A stretch of DNA of 64,000 bases from JANOBD01 sp031411495 (GCA_031411495.1 JANOBD010000032.1:26801-90800); one strand, 5' to 3'. Positions 17,383-30,297 are shown, counted from the stretch's first letter. Program-made: numbers and translations. Notes: generated from the letters alone by a model not told the origin.

Positions 17383-17410
17383 AGTGTAGGGGGCGAGCGG
17401 CGCAAGGCAA
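17383..17410 (-). promoter_or_regulatory. candidate leaderless promoter of ybaB
   Basis: On the minus strand TTGCCT (17410-17405), 16 nt, TACACT (17388-17383), 7 nt, then the ATG at 17375. The spacing puts transcription start on or next to the start codon. Confidence 0.55.
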
Positions 17411-17433
17411 CCGACGACCGGATTGATCGGGAA

Positions 17434-17515
17434 CCCAATGACCAAAAAAGTCACAAGAACCGATGTCCAACGCTGCACCATGGGTGATTGGTCATTGGTC
17501 CTTTGTTGGTCACTG
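17434..17515. repeat. palindromic GACCAA/TTGGTC intergenic repeat, copy 2
   Basis: CCAATGACC (17435-17443) pairs with GGTCATTGG (17490-17498), followed by a further TTGTTGGTCACTG. Same vocabulary as the element at 11983-12116. It lies between the divergent ybaB and purB genes, where it is compatible with neither gene's terminator. Confidence 0.7.
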
Positions 17516-17565
17516 AATCTGTGTCATTTCGCGTCGACAACACTGCGGCAACCTCCGTGAACGCA

Positions 17566-17594
17566 TTTATCTCCTGCACGAGAATCCGTAAGAT
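17566..17594 (+). promoter_or_regulatory. candidate leaderless promoter of purB
   Basis: TTTATC (17566-17571), 17 nt, TAAGAT (17589-17594), 6 nt, ATG 17601. No Shine-Dalgarno precedes the ATG. The -35 match is weak (TT-A). Confidence 0.45.
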
Positions 17595-17600
17595 CGCTCT

Positions 17601-19031
17601 ATGAACGTCGACACGTACGAATCCCCGCTGGCCACGCGCAATGCTTCGCCGCAGATGCTCACGCTGTTTTCCGCGCGCCATCGCATTACGCAGTGGCGCA
17701 AGCTCTGGATCGCGCTCGCCGAAGAGGAACAGAAGCTGGGCCTGACGCGGATCAGTGATGAAGCGATCAGGCAGCTCAACGCGACCGTCGACAACATCGA
17801 TTTCGAACTTGCCGCGAGCTGGGAGAAGCGCCTTCGGCACGACGTGATGGCGCACGTCCACACCTACGAGGAAGTCGCGCCGGCGGCCAAGGGGATCATT
17901 CATCTCGGTGCGACGAGCCAGTATGTGAACTGCAATTCCGATCTGATCATCTATCGCCAGGCGCTGCGGCTTCTCGCCGAGCGACTTGCAGGCGCCATCG
18001 ACGCGCTGGGCGCCTTCGCGATGAAGTGGAAGGACTTGCCGTGCCTCGGCTACACGCACTATCAACCCGCGCAGCCGACGACCGTCGGCAAGCGCGCGAC
18101 GCTCTGGGCGCAGGATCTGGTGCTCGATCTGGAAGCGATCGAGCATCGCATTTCGTCACTTCGCTTCCGCAGCGCAAAGGGAACCACTGGCACGCAGGCG
18201 TCGTTCCTGTCGCTCTTCGATGGCGACCATGCCAAGTGTGACTTGCTCGATGAGCGGATCGCCAGGCGTTTCGGGTTCGAGGAGAGTTTCGCGGTCACCG
18301 GGCAGACGTACCCGCGAAAAGTCGACGCACAGATCGCCGCCGACGTCGCGGGTGTGGCGGCGAGCGTACATCGGATGTGCAACGACATCCGGCTGCTCGC
18401 GGGCATGAAGCAGCTCGAAGAACCGTTCGAAAAGGAACAGGTCGGCAGCAGCGCGATGGCGTACAAGCGGAACCCGATGCGCTGCGAACGCGCGACCGGC
18501 CTGGCGCGGTTCGTCATCAGCCTGGTGAGCAGTCCGTTTCAGACTGCGGCCGAGCAGTGGTTCGAGCGGACGCTGGACGACTCCAGCAACAAGCGGCTGA
18601 GCATCCCGGAGATGTTCCTGGCGACGGACGGCTGCCTGCTGATCACGATCAATGTCGCGCGCGGGTTGGTGGTCTATCCGAAAACGATCGAGGCGGCGCT
18701 CAAGGCGGAGCTGCCTTTCATGGCGACCGAGGAGATCCTGATGGCCGCGGTTCGCGCCGGCGGAGATCGACAGGCGCTGCACGAGAAGATTCGTACTCAC
18801 TCACTGGCGGCATCCGAAGTCGTAAAAAACCAAGGCAAGCCGAACGACCTTATCGAGCGGCTCAAGACAGACGCCGCGTTCGCGAAGGTGAATCTCGATG
18901 ATGTGCTCGACGCGAGCAAGTACGTCGGGCGTGCTCCGGAGCAGACTCAAGCGTTCGTGGAAAAGGTGGTCGAGCCGATCCGGAAGCGGTACGCAGCGGT
19001 GATCAAGACGGACGCGGAACTGAAGGTGTGA
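17601..19031 (+). CDS. purB: adenylosuccinate lyase
   Basis: 476 residues, fumarase/aspartase superfamily. It catalyses two fumarate-releasing steps of purine synthesis: SAICAR to AICAR and adenylosuccinate to AMP. The three conserved regions are visible: 'HLGATSQYVNCNSDLI' near residue 98, 'YTHYQPAQPTTVGKRATLWA' near 152 with the catalytic His, and the signature 'GSSAMAYKRNPMRCER' near 286 with the catalytic-loop Ser. The length and the 'AMAYKRNPMRCE' wording match the longer, eukaryote-like PurB type found in several bacterial phyla. No purine genes adjoin it. Converges with a small unknown gene across a perfect hairpin. Confidence 0.95.
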   Translation: MNVDTYESPLATRNASPQMLTLFSARHRITQWRKLWIALAEEEQKLGLTRISDEAIRQLNATVDNIDFELAASWEKRLRHDVMAHVHTYEEVAPAAKGIIHLGATSQYVNCNSDLIIYRQALRLLAERLAGAIDALGAFAMKWKDLPCLGYTHYQPAQPTTVGKRATLWAQDLVLDLEAIEHRISSLRFRSAKGTTGTQASFLSLFDGDHAKCDLLDERIARRFGFEESFAVTGQTYPRKVDAQIAADVAGVAASVHRMCNDIRLLAGMKQLEEPFEKEQVGSSAMAYKRNPMRCERATGLARFVISLVSSPFQTAAEQWFERTLDDSSNKRLSIPEMFLATDGCLLITINVARGLVVYPKTIEAALKAELPFMATEEILMAAVRAGGDRQALHEKIRTHSLAASEVVKNQGKPNDLIERLKTDAAFAKVNLDDVLDASKYVGRAPEQTQAFVEKVVEPIRKRYAAVIKTDAELKV

Positions 19032-19052
19032 CGGATGGTCTTTGTTTAGACC

Positions 19053-19100
19053 GCGAGCCTGCTCGCCGATCTCGACGCGCAACGCGGCGAGCAGGCTCGC
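19053..19100. terminator. perfect 16-bp hairpin between convergent genes
   Basis: GCGAGCCTGCTCGCCG (19053-19068) pairs exactly with 19085-19100; the loop is 16 nt. It lies 22 nt past the purB stop and 39 nt past the stop of the opposing 66-residue gene, so it can serve both strands. The 'gcgagcaggctcgccggcta' wording looks like a dispersed palindromic unit. Confidence 0.7.
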
Positions 19101-19138
19101 CGGCTACACTAGAACATTCGACCATCATCGCGTCGATG

Positions 19139-19339
19139 CTAATCCAGCACTTCAATAAATCCGTCGTGCTCTTTCGAATTGATGATTCGGCAGATTTCTT
19201 CGGCCTTCGCCCGTGTGCGCACGTGGATTTTAAACTCGTTTTTGCCGCCTTGCTTGCCATTCCATACGGCATAGGTGCCGGCCATGCCCATGGCCACGCG
19301 AACTTTGCCAGTGTTGGGAGGGATTTCGTATCTCGCCAT
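19139..19339 (-). CDS. small conserved-looking protein, function unknown
   Basis: 66 residues: 'MARYEIPPNTGKVRVAMGMA' followed by a short alternation of strands and helices, with 'NEFKIHVRTRAKAEEICRII' reading as a strand-helix unit. Charged, soluble, no Cys. The codon pattern is sensible and the composition is not typical of a shadow frame. It may be a tiny RNA-binding-like alpha/beta domain, but I do not recognise the family. It ends near a shared hairpin with purB. No clear ribosome site; TACACT lies 10 nt before the ATG on the minus strand. Confidence 0.55.
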   Translation of the reverse strand: MARYEIPPNTGKVRVAMGMAGTYAVWNGKQGGKNEFKIHVRTRAKAEEICRIINSKEHDGFIEVLD

Positions 19340-19515
19340 TTGCGCTCAAAGTGTAATCATTGGCGATGCAGAGTCGACCGGATTCATGCGGATCCGAATC
19401 GATTCCTGCGGCGCTCGACACCGATTGGCGTCGGCGCACCGCCGCGCTCGTGATCCTCACGGCAAGGAAATTCGCGATGTACGAAAACAAATGGGGTGAG
19501 AAAGCGGCTTAGACC

Positions 19516-21504
19516 ATGTCTCGCCCCTGGCGGCGATTATCGATCACCTCGTTGTTCACACTGGCGACGCTCGGGCCGCTGGTGCTGGTGGGTGTTCTGC
19601 TCATCGGGCTCGCGGTGCGGACAATCCATCGCTCTTCAGCCACGCTGGGCAAGGACATTCTCGACCAGACGTCTCGGCGGGTCGATGCGGACGTTCGCGC
19701 GTACCTAGAGCACACGCGGCGGACGAGCGACTTGCTCGCCGGATTGATCAGTGACGAGGTACTCTCCACGGATTCGTACGAGTCGTGGACGAACCGATTC
19801 TTCATCCGACTCCGCACGACGCCGGAGATCTCTTCCATCTGCTTCACCAACGAAGCACTCGACACGATCTACCTCATGCGTTACCCGCCGGAACTTGAGT
19901 ATGGCATCGGCAAAGGTCACGGCGACGGTTCGATCATGAGGACCTACGAAGCGCACCTGGACGGTTCCATGAGCCCGGAGCCGCGAAAGGTCTATGAATA
20001 CGACCCGCGCACGCACGAATGGTGGAAGCTCGGCTATGAGTCCCGCGAGCCGCGCTGGACCTCCCCGTATCAGTGGTTCCAGAGCGAGCAGCGCAAAGAG
20101 GAGAGCGTCGTTGCGGTTGCCTACACGCGAACCCTTCGCAACCACAAAGGCGATCGGCTGGGGGTTCTGTCCGTCGACGCGACGTTGGACCAGATCGATC
20201 GTCATCTTGCTGAAATCACGTCACTTCCCGGCGCCTTTGTCGTCGTCACCGACGAGCAGGAGCGCGTGGTCGTTTCTTCGCTGAAGGAATCGCGCGGCAG
20301 ACTTCAACCGTTCAATACACACCTGCAGAGTCCTTCGCCGCTGGAAAGGAATGCCGCGGAACTGCTCGGCATGGCGCGCGCCCAGGATGGCACGGTCGCA
20401 AGGGTGAAGCGTGAGGGCCAGGTCTACTGGGTGCGGCGGGTTCCGCTGGTGATCGAGAATGGCCCGCGATGGACGATGAATCTCGCCGTGCCCGATGACC
20501 AGTTGCTCCAGGGCGCGAAACAGGCCGTCACCTGGATGATCTGGGCCGGCGGGATTTCGCTTTCTGCGGCGGTGCTGTTTGCCACGCTTCTGGCCCGCAC
20601 CGTGACGAGGCCGATGACCAAGCTCGCCGCGTTCGCGCGGGAAATCGGCGGCGGCCAATTCGATCGTCGCGTCGATGCCGCCTCCACGCGCGAGTTTGTC
20701 GAGCTGTCCCACGCGCTCAACACGATGGCCAGCAATCTCCAGGAACGGGTGCAGCTCCTGGCGCAGAAGGATGCCGCCCAGGAGGCATCGGCGCTTAAAG
20801 GCCGGCTTATCGCGCATGTGAGCCACGAGTTCCGCACGCCGCTGAACGCGATCATCGGCTATGGCGAGATCCTGCGGGAAGCCGCCCACGCCCAGGGGCA
20901 GGCCGAAGTGGGGAACGATGTCGGCAAGATCCTACTCGCCAGCCGCCACTTATTGACGTTGATCAATAATCTGTTGGACCTCTCGCGCGTCGAGGCGGGG
21001 CGGATGAAGCTGGATGTCGGGCGGTTCAGCGTCCGAACGCTTCTCAACGACGTCGCTGACCTGCTTCGGCCGGTTATCGCAGCAAGTGGGAACGAATTCG
21101 CATTGAATTGCGATCTCGTCGATGATCAGATGATATCCGACCCGGCGCGGGTGCGCCAGGTGTTGATCAACCTGCTGGGCAATGCCGCAAAGTTTACATC
21201 GAAGGGAACGATTCGATTGTGGGTCGAGGAGACGCATTCGCAGCAAATCGTGTTTCACGTCGACGATACCGGGCCCGGCCTCTTGCCCGAACAACTCGAT
21301 CGCCTTTTCGAACCGTTCGGACAGGCGGACCTGTCGAACCGACTCCATGGCGCCGGCGCCGGACTCGGGCTGGCCATCTGCAGGCAGTTGTGCGAATTGC
21401 TTGGTGGAACCATCGAACTACACAGCTCGGTCGGAAGAGGAACGCAGGCGGTCGTCTCGTTGCCCAGATCGCATCGTGGTTCAAAAGAGTTTTCATTACA
21501 TTGA
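19516..21504 (+). CDS. membrane sensor histidine kinase (sensor domain, HAMP, HisKA, HATPase_c)
   Basis: 662 residues. First membrane helix about 12-36, then an extracytoplasmic sensor region to about 335 with Cache-like features ('VYEYDPRTHEWWKLGYE', 'LGVLSVDATLDQIDRHLAEI'). The second helix (about 338-360) is followed by HAMP ('RPMTKLAAFAREIGGGQFDR'), HisKA with the phospho-acceptor in 'LIAHVSHEFRTPLNAIIGYG' near residue 435, and an ATPase with N box 'NLLGNAAKFTSKG', G1 'DDTGPGLLPEQLDRLFEPFG' and G2 'GAGLGLAICRQL'. Complete and probably active. Periplasmic or extracellular ligands, possibly small organic acids as in dCache kinases, are inference. The response regulator follows after 36 nt. 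Confidence 0.93.
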   Translation: MSRPWRRLSITSLFTLATLGPLVLVGVLLIGLAVRTIHRSSATLGKDILDQTSRRVDADVRAYLEHTRRTSDLLAGLISDEVLSTDSYESWTNRFFIRLRTTPEISSICFTNEALDTIYLMRYPPELEYGIGKGHGDGSIMRTYEAHLDGSMSPEPRKVYEYDPRTHEWWKLGYESREPRWTSPYQWFQSEQRKEESVVAVAYTRTLRNHKGDRLGVLSVDATLDQIDRHLAEITSLPGAFVVVTDEQERVVVSSLKESRGRLQPFNTHLQSPSPLERNAAELLGMARAQDGTVARVKREGQVYWVRRVPLVIENGPRWTMNLAVPDDQLLQGAKQAVTWMIWAGGISLSAAVLFATLLARTVTRPMTKLAAFAREIGGGQFDRRVDAASTREFVELSHALNTMASNLQERVQLLAQKDAAQEASALKGRLIAHVSHEFRTPLNAIIGYGEILREAAHAQGQAEVGNDVGKILLASRHLLTLINNLLDLSRVEAGRMKLDVGRFSVRTLLNDVADLLRPVIAASGNEFALNCDLVDDQMISDPARVRQVLINLLGNAAKFTSKGTIRLWVEETHSQQIVFHVDDTGPGLLPEQLDRLFEPFGQADLSNRLHGAGAGLGLAICRQLCELLGGTIELHSSVGRGTQAVVSLPRSHRGSKEFSLH

Positions 21505-21540
21505 AGTGCGTCCGCGACGCGTAACAAGCGGAGAGATGTT

Positions 21541-22215
21541 ATGTCCCATCACCGAACGATCTTGTTGGTCGAAGACGAACCGATGAGCCAGGACGTCCTC
21601 TCCAGGCGTCTGGAGAGCCAGGGGTACCACGTCGTCTCGGTGAAAGACGGCATCGAATGCCTCGAATGGCTCGCGACCAACCGCGCCGATCTCGTGCTGA
21701 TGGACATCTCCATGCCGCGCATGAACGGCATCGACTGCCTGCGGGAGATCCGCCGCGCCTATTCGTATGACTCGCTCCCCGTGATCATCGTCAGCGCCAT
21801 GGTGGACAGCGACGACGTGGTGGCGGGCATCGAAGCCGGCGCGAACGACTACGTCGTGAAGCCGGTCAACTTCCGGGTGCTGCGGGCGCGGATTCACGCC
21901 TGCCTGCGGCTGAAATCGACGGTGTCGGTGCTGGTGGAAGCCGAGCGGCAGCGGGTGATGGTGGAAACGCTCAGCCGCAGCGCCGCCAAGCTCGCCGCGC
22001 CGCTGGATGAGGTATTGAAGAATCTCGAGCGGGTGATGAAGACGACGCTCGCCGACAACACCGCGCAGGCAGAACTGAACCAGACGGTGGCGTGTCTGGA
22101 AGAGGTGATCGACGTGCTCGAGCAGATCAAGCAGGCCGGGCAACTGGCAGATGTGCCGTACACCGAGCGATTGAAGATGCTTCAGGAATCGCCGGGCGGC
22201 ACCGCCGGGTCGTGA
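21541..22215 (+). CDS. response regulator with helical C-terminal extension, no DNA-binding domain
   Basis: 224 residues. Receiver domain 1-125: acidic pair in 'LLVEDEPMSQ', phospho-acceptor Asp near residue 55 in 'LVLMDISMPRMNG', Thr/Ser position in 'PVIIVSAMV', Lys in 'NDYVVKPVN'. The last ~95 residues are a long, Glu/Ala/Leu-rich helical segment with no HTH, GGDEF or HD motif. Its 'SRSAAKLAAPLDEVLKNLER' stretch recalls a dimerisation helix of a kinase but lacks a phospho-acceptor His. It is the partner of the upstream kinase, 36 nt away, and is likely to act by protein-protein contact. Confidence 0.9.
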   Translation: MSHHRTILLVEDEPMSQDVLSRRLESQGYHVVSVKDGIECLEWLATNRADLVLMDISMPRMNGIDCLREIRRAYSYDSLPVIIVSAMVDSDDVVAGIEAGANDYVVKPVNFRVLRARIHACLRLKSTVSVLVEAERQRVMVETLSRSAAKLAAPLDEVLKNLERVMKTTLADNTAQAELNQTVACLEEVIDVLEQIKQAGQLADVPYTERLKMLQESPGGTAGS

Positions 22216-22286
22216 ATTTGACGGTTTTCGACCGGGCGGCCGCGGTTTTGCATGTCTCTCTTTGGCCTTCGGCGCGGTTATCGTCC

Positions 22287-22317
22287 TTGACCCCGTCTGC
22301 CGGGGCGGAAATACTGT
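22287..22317 (+). promoter_or_regulatory. candidate promoter upstream of small exported gene
   Basis: TTGACC (22287-22292), 19 nt containing a CCCC/GGGG hairpin, TACTGT (22312-22317), 9 nt, ATG 22327. Spacing is slightly long, so confidence is limited. Confidence 0.4.
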
Positions 22318-22326
22318 TTGATTCGC

Positions 22327-22635
22327 ATGGACCCGATTCGCCGGCTGATTTTGCTGGGGCTCGTGGCTTCGGTCATTTTGACCGAGCCCACGCAGGCCCG
22401 CGCGCTCTTCGAGTCGCCGGATCAGTTCGCCGGCCGGCAGCCTGTTACCGCCACGCAGCGGTTCATCCGTCAATTGGCCGTTGTGCTTCGCCAGACGGTG
22501 AAGCCGGCGATCGTCCGAACGCGAAATGACAATATCGTCGGCCGGTTGACCTCGGCAGACCGCCAAACTGACTCGACGGGCTTCCTGCTCGCGCTTCTGC
22601 CACACCAGTTCGATCTCCCGCCGCCACTGGGTTGA
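22327..22635 (+). CDS. small exported protein, function unknown
   Basis: 102 residues beginning 'MDPIRRLILLGLVASVILTE', a plausible signal peptide with cleavage near 'TQARA'. The mature part is mixed and ends 'LPHQFDLPPPLG'. It has no recognisable domain. It has a -10-like element 9 nt upstream rather than a Shine-Dalgarno. It lies between a two-component pair and secA and could be a real gene or a shadow; the signal peptide and the promoter-like element are the main support. Confidence 0.45.
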   Translation: MDPIRRLILLGLVASVILTEPTQARALFESPDQFAGRQPVTATQRFIRQLAVVLRQTVKPAIVRTRNDNIVGRLTSADRQTDSTGFLLALLPHQFDLPPPLG

Positions 22636-22758
22636 TGAAAAGCTCCGTTTCCGCGGCGTCCGTGTTTCGACGCTGCCAGTGCGCTCAGGCGACTTCGCCT
22701 CCGCGTCGGTTTTGCGCCGATGTCGGTGACTCCATCAACTCCAATCCACGAGACTCCC

Positions 22759-26805
<4,047 letters not shown>

Positions 26806-26856
26806 ATTGATGCACAACGTGCGCCTTGCGCGTGGTTTGCACAGGGAGACCCTAAA

Positions 26857-26890
26857 GCGCGGCCGGTGTAGACACCGGCCGCGTCCTCGT
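26857..26890 (+). terminator. hairpin after secA
   Basis: CGCGGCCGGTGT (26858-26869) pairs with ACACCGGCCGCG (26872-26883), followed by TCCTCGTTT. It lies 52 nt past the secA stop. GC-rich stem with a modest T-run. Confidence 0.75.
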
Positions 26891-26950
26891 TTGACATCTC
26901 GCCAGGCCCGCCAATCGCCATGAAAGAATGCGACTCCTGCCCCGGTCCCT

Positions 26951-26979
26951 TTGCCGGGGCGATTGTTCGCACGTATCGT
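26951..26979 (+). promoter_or_regulatory. candidate leaderless promoter of sigma-factor gene
   Basis: TTGCCG (26951-26956), 17 nt, TATCGT (26974-26979), 6 nt, GTG 26986. Optimal -35/-10 spacing; the start codon falls at the expected transcription start. No Shine-Dalgarno. Confidence 0.6.
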
Positions 26980-26985
26980 GGCGGC

Positions 26986-27759
26986 GTGGCCCAGGGAGAG
27001 AATCCATCTGATCGCAGGAACGATGGCTCGCGACACCGCTTTCCCGTGACGCGCTGGACGCTGGTCGGCCGGGCGGGCGGCGCGGATGGTGAGTCGCGGC
27101 CGGTTGCGATTGCGGAGATCGTTCGCCTGTACGCGCCCGCGCTCAAGGCCCACCTGCTTCACGCGGCGAAATACGATGAGCACCGCGCCGAGGATCTGCT
27201 GCAGGGCTTTCTCACCGAAAAAGTGCTCGAGCAGCGGCTGATCGGATATGCCGACCCCAAACGCGGCCGCTTTCGATCGTTCCTGCTGACCGCGCTCGAT
27301 CGCTACGTGATCGATGAGCATCGCCGCGCCGCCGCCAAAAAGCGCTCGCCGCGCGAGGCTGTCCAGGACATCAGCGAGCATCTCGACACGCTCGCGAATC
27401 GAACCGTTGCCGAAAACGACAGCGCGTTCGATCTCGCCTGGGCGCGGGAAGTCGTCGATGAAGTCCTCACGACGATGCGCCTGCAGTGCCAGGAGACCGG
27501 CCGCCAAGACCTGTGGGAGGTGTTCGAGGTGCGCTACCTCAAGCCGGCGACAGAGAACGTCGAGCCCGAGCCGCACGAGTCGATCGCGCAGCGGCTGAAA
27601 CTCGAATCGGCCCACCAGGCGGGGAACCTGCTCACCACCGCCAAGCGGATGTTCACACGGCTGTTCAAATCGGTCGTGTCGCGGTACGCGGCGGATGAGA
27701 ACGAAGTGCGAGCCGAGGTTTCAGAACTGTCGCGCATCTTCTTCAAATCGCCCGACTGA
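26986..27759 (+). CDS. ECF-like RNA polymerase sigma factor paired with Ser/Thr kinase
   Basis: 257 residues if begun at GTG 26986; a 22-residue-longer ATG 26920 version reads through the promoter-like element and is less likely. Sigma-70 region-2-like helices: 'KYDEHRAEDLLQGFLTEKVL' then 'RGRFRSFLLTALDRYVIDEH' followed by a basic stretch. Region 4 is only weakly visible ('PHESIAQRLKLESAHQAGNL', an HTH-like end). The large C-terminal part is unusual for a classical ECF factor, and the family is the planctomycete-type sigma that accompanies a Ser/Thr kinase. The kinase starts 123 nt downstream, so its signal is probably relayed to this factor (inference). Confidence 0.75.
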   Translation: MAQGENPSDRRNDGSRHRFPVTRWTLVGRAGGADGESRPVAIAEIVRLYAPALKAHLLHAAKYDEHRAEDLLQGFLTEKVLEQRLIGYADPKRGRFRSFLLTALDRYVIDEHRRAAAKKRSPREAVQDISEHLDTLANRTVAENDSAFDLAWAREVVDEVLTTMRLQCQETGRQDLWEVFEVRYLKPATENVEPEPHESIAQRLKLESAHQAGNLLTTAKRMFTRLFKSVVSRYAADENEVRAEVSELSRIFFKSPD

Positions 27760-27882
27760 CCGGAATAGCTGCGGTTTTTCCGGACGAAGACCGCACGCCA
27801 TCCGGCGTGGAATTCCTTTCTTCCGCGGCGCGGACACGGGTATCCTTGTCGCATTGCCGCGGCCGTTTGCAGGAGCAATTCC

Positions 27883-30297
27883 ATGTCCGACAGTTCGGCT
27901 GGTCCGTTGAGCGAATCGGCGCTGCGCGATTCGTCGGCCGGCTTTACCGCGCCTTCCACAACCACCGAAGACCGGCCCGTGCAGGTCGGCAACTATCGCA
28001 TTCTGGAATTGCTCGGCGAAGGCGGCATGGGCGAGGTCTACAAGGCCGAGCGCCGCGAGCCGATGCGCCAGACCGTCGCGCTCAAGGTCGTCAAGCTCGG
28101 CATGAACAGCCGCGAAATCGTCGGCCGATTCGAATCGGAGCGACAGGCGCTGGCGATGATGGAACATCCGGGCATCGCCCGCGTGATCGACGCCGGCACG
28201 ACCATCACCGGCCGGCCTTACTTCGTAATGGACTTCGTCGCCGGCAAGCCGATCACCGTCTTCGCCGACGAAAATCGCCTGTCGATTCCCGAACGGCTTA
28301 AGCTCTTCGCGCAGGTGTGCGACGCGATCGCTCACGCCCACACCAAGGCGATCATCCACCGAGATATCAAGCCGTCGAACGTGCTCGCTTACCTTCAGGA
28401 CGGCCTGGCCGCGGTGAAGGTGATCGACTTCGGCATCGCCAAGGCGCTCACCGCCAATCGGCTGACCGATCTGACGGTCAACACCGGGCAGGGCCGCGCG
28501 ATCGGAACCTACGAGTGCATGAGCCCGGAACAAGCCGAAGGCTCGTCGGATATTGACACGCGGACGGATGTCTATTCGCTGGGCGTGTTGCTGTACGAAC
28601 TGCTCACCGGCGCCAAGCCGTTCGACCAATCGACGATGGGCGCGACGACCGATGATGAGATCCGGCGGATCATCCGCGAAGTCGAGCCGCCGCGGCCGAG
28701 CACGCGGCTCACCGCGCTGGGCGCCGATGCGAACGCGCTTGCCGAGCGGCGCCAGGCGCGGCTGGATACGCTCGCAAGCGAACTGCGCGGCGAACTGGAA
28801 TGGATCCCGCTCAAGGCGATGCGCAAGGAGCGCATGCGGCGCTACTCGTCGGCGCTTCAGCTCAAGGAAGACATTCAGAATTACCTGGACGGCAACCCGC
28901 TGCTCGCCGGGCCGGAAAGTCGGTCTTACCGGCTGAAGAAATACATTCGCCGGCACGAGCGCGGGCTGCTGTCGGGTATCGCCGCGGCGCTGTGCCTTGT
29001 CGGCACTGCGGCGTATTACGTCCATTCGCTTCGGGCCGAACAGGCTAAGACACGGGTCGCGCTCGCCGAATCGGAACGCCAGCGAGTCGAGTCTGAACGT
29101 CAGCGAGCCGAGGCGCAGAAGCAGGCCGCCATAGCCGTCGACTCGTCGAACTTCCTTGCCAACATTCTCCGCAACGCGAACCCGAACCGGTCGCTCGGGC
29201 CCGATGTGACGGTCGCCCAGGCGATCGAAAACGCCGTGAAATCGCTCGACGAGGGCAGCACGAAAGTCGAGCCGATCACCGAGGCGATGATCCGTTTCGT
29301 CACCGGCACGACGCTCTATTCTCTGGGCCGATACAACGACGCGCTGCCCCAGCTTCAGAAGGCGCGCGAGCTGGATGTGAAGTACCGATCGCCGGGCGAT
29401 CCGCAAATCCCGGTGACGCTCAGTGACCTGGCAAATGTCCTGACGAATCAACGGAAGATCGCCGAGGCCGAGCCGCTCTATCGCGAGGTGTTGAAGATCC
29501 AGGAAGCCAGCCTGCCGCCCGACAGCGAGCCGATCGCCTCGACGCTGCTTCATCTGGCCACGTTGCTCAAGGAGCAGAAGAAGTTCGCCGAGGCCGAGGC
29601 GATGTGCATGCGCTCGCTGGAGATTCGCAGGAAGATCTTCCCGGAAAACGATCCGCAGATCGCCACAAGTCTCAACACGTTGGCGCTGATGTACTGGATG
29701 CAGGGCAAGCTCGACCTCGCCGAGCCTCTGGTGCGCGAGGCGCTGCGGATGCGACAGGCGACGTTGCCGGCGAACCATCCGAGCGTTGCGACGAGCCTGC
29801 TGAATCTGTCGGTGCTGCTGCGCGACCGCGGCAAGTTCGCCGAGGCGGAGCCGATCGGCCGACAGGCGCTGGAGATCCGCCGCGCGGTCCTTCCCGCCGG
29901 CCATCCCGACATCTCGACCACGACCGACAACGTCGCCCGGATCGTGCAGGGGCTTGACAGGTTCGACGAGGCTGAGGCGCTTTTCCGCGAGACGATCGAC
30001 ATCCGCAAGGCAGCTCTTCCCGCGGGTGATCCGCGGATCGCCGAATCGATCTACCGGCTCGCGATGCTGCTCGGCGGGCAACAACGATTCGCCGACGCCG
30101 AGCCGCTCTTCCGCGAGGCGCTGCAGATCCAGCACGCGCGAGATCCCCGGGCCGCCCCGACCACCCAGACGGTCGCGCAGCTCTCGGCGCTGCTTGAAAA
30201 GACCGGCCGCGCGACCGAAGCGGCCGAGCTTCGCGCCGAGTTTGCGTCCGCGCAGCCCACCACACGCCCGGTGGCCGCTCCCGCAACCCGCCCGTGA
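27883..30297 (+). CDS. membrane Ser/Thr protein kinase with TPR repeats
   Basis: 804 residues. Kinase domain about 40-340: G loop 'GEGGMGEVYKAE', Lys in 'VALKVVKLG', catalytic 'IIHRDIKPSNVLA', 'VIDFGIAKA', and 'ECMSPEQAEG'. A membrane helix near residues 363-385 ('GLLSGIAAALCLVGTAAYYV') follows the kinase domain. The extracytoplasmic C-terminal half is about 440-760 and consists of TPR-type helical pairs ('EAEPLYREVLKIQEASLPPD', 'FAEAEAMCMRSLEIRRKIFP'). It ends in a Pro/Thr-rich 'TTRPVAAPATRP' tail. GGAG precedes ATG 27883 by 9 nt. It probably senses partners outside and signals to the upstream sigma factor. It is a paralogue of the kinase at 51028, with the same domain order. Confidence 0.93.
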   Translation: MSDSSAGPLSESALRDSSAGFTAPSTTTEDRPVQVGNYRILELLGEGGMGEVYKAERREPMRQTVALKVVKLGMNSREIVGRFESERQALAMMEHPGIARVIDAGTTITGRPYFVMDFVAGKPITVFADENRLSIPERLKLFAQVCDAIAHAHTKAIIHRDIKPSNVLAYLQDGLAAVKVIDFGIAKALTANRLTDLTVNTGQGRAIGTYECMSPEQAEGSSDIDTRTDVYSLGVLLYELLTGAKPFDQSTMGATTDDEIRRIIREVEPPRPSTRLTALGADANALAERRQARLDTLASELRGELEWIPLKAMRKERMRRYSSALQLKEDIQNYLDGNPLLAGPESRSYRLKKYIRRHERGLLSGIAAALCLVGTAAYYVHSLRAEQAKTRVALAESERQRVESERQRAEAQKQAAIAVDSSNFLANILRNANPNRSLGPDVTVAQAIENAVKSLDEGSTKVEPITEAMIRFVTGTTLYSLGRYNDALPQLQKARELDVKYRSPGDPQIPVTLSDLANVLTNQRKIAEAEPLYREVLKIQEASLPPDSEPIASTLLHLATLLKEQKKFAEAEAMCMRSLEIRRKIFPENDPQIATSLNTLALMYWMQGKLDLAEPLVREALRMRQATLPANHPSVATSLLNLSVLLRDRGKFAEAEPIGRQALEIRRAVLPAGHPDISTTTDNVARIVQGLDRFDEAEALFRETIDIRKAALPAGDPRIAESIYRLAMLLGGQQRFADAEPLFREALQIQHARDPRAAPTTQTVAQLSALLEKTGRATEAAELRAEFASAQPTTRPVAAPATRP

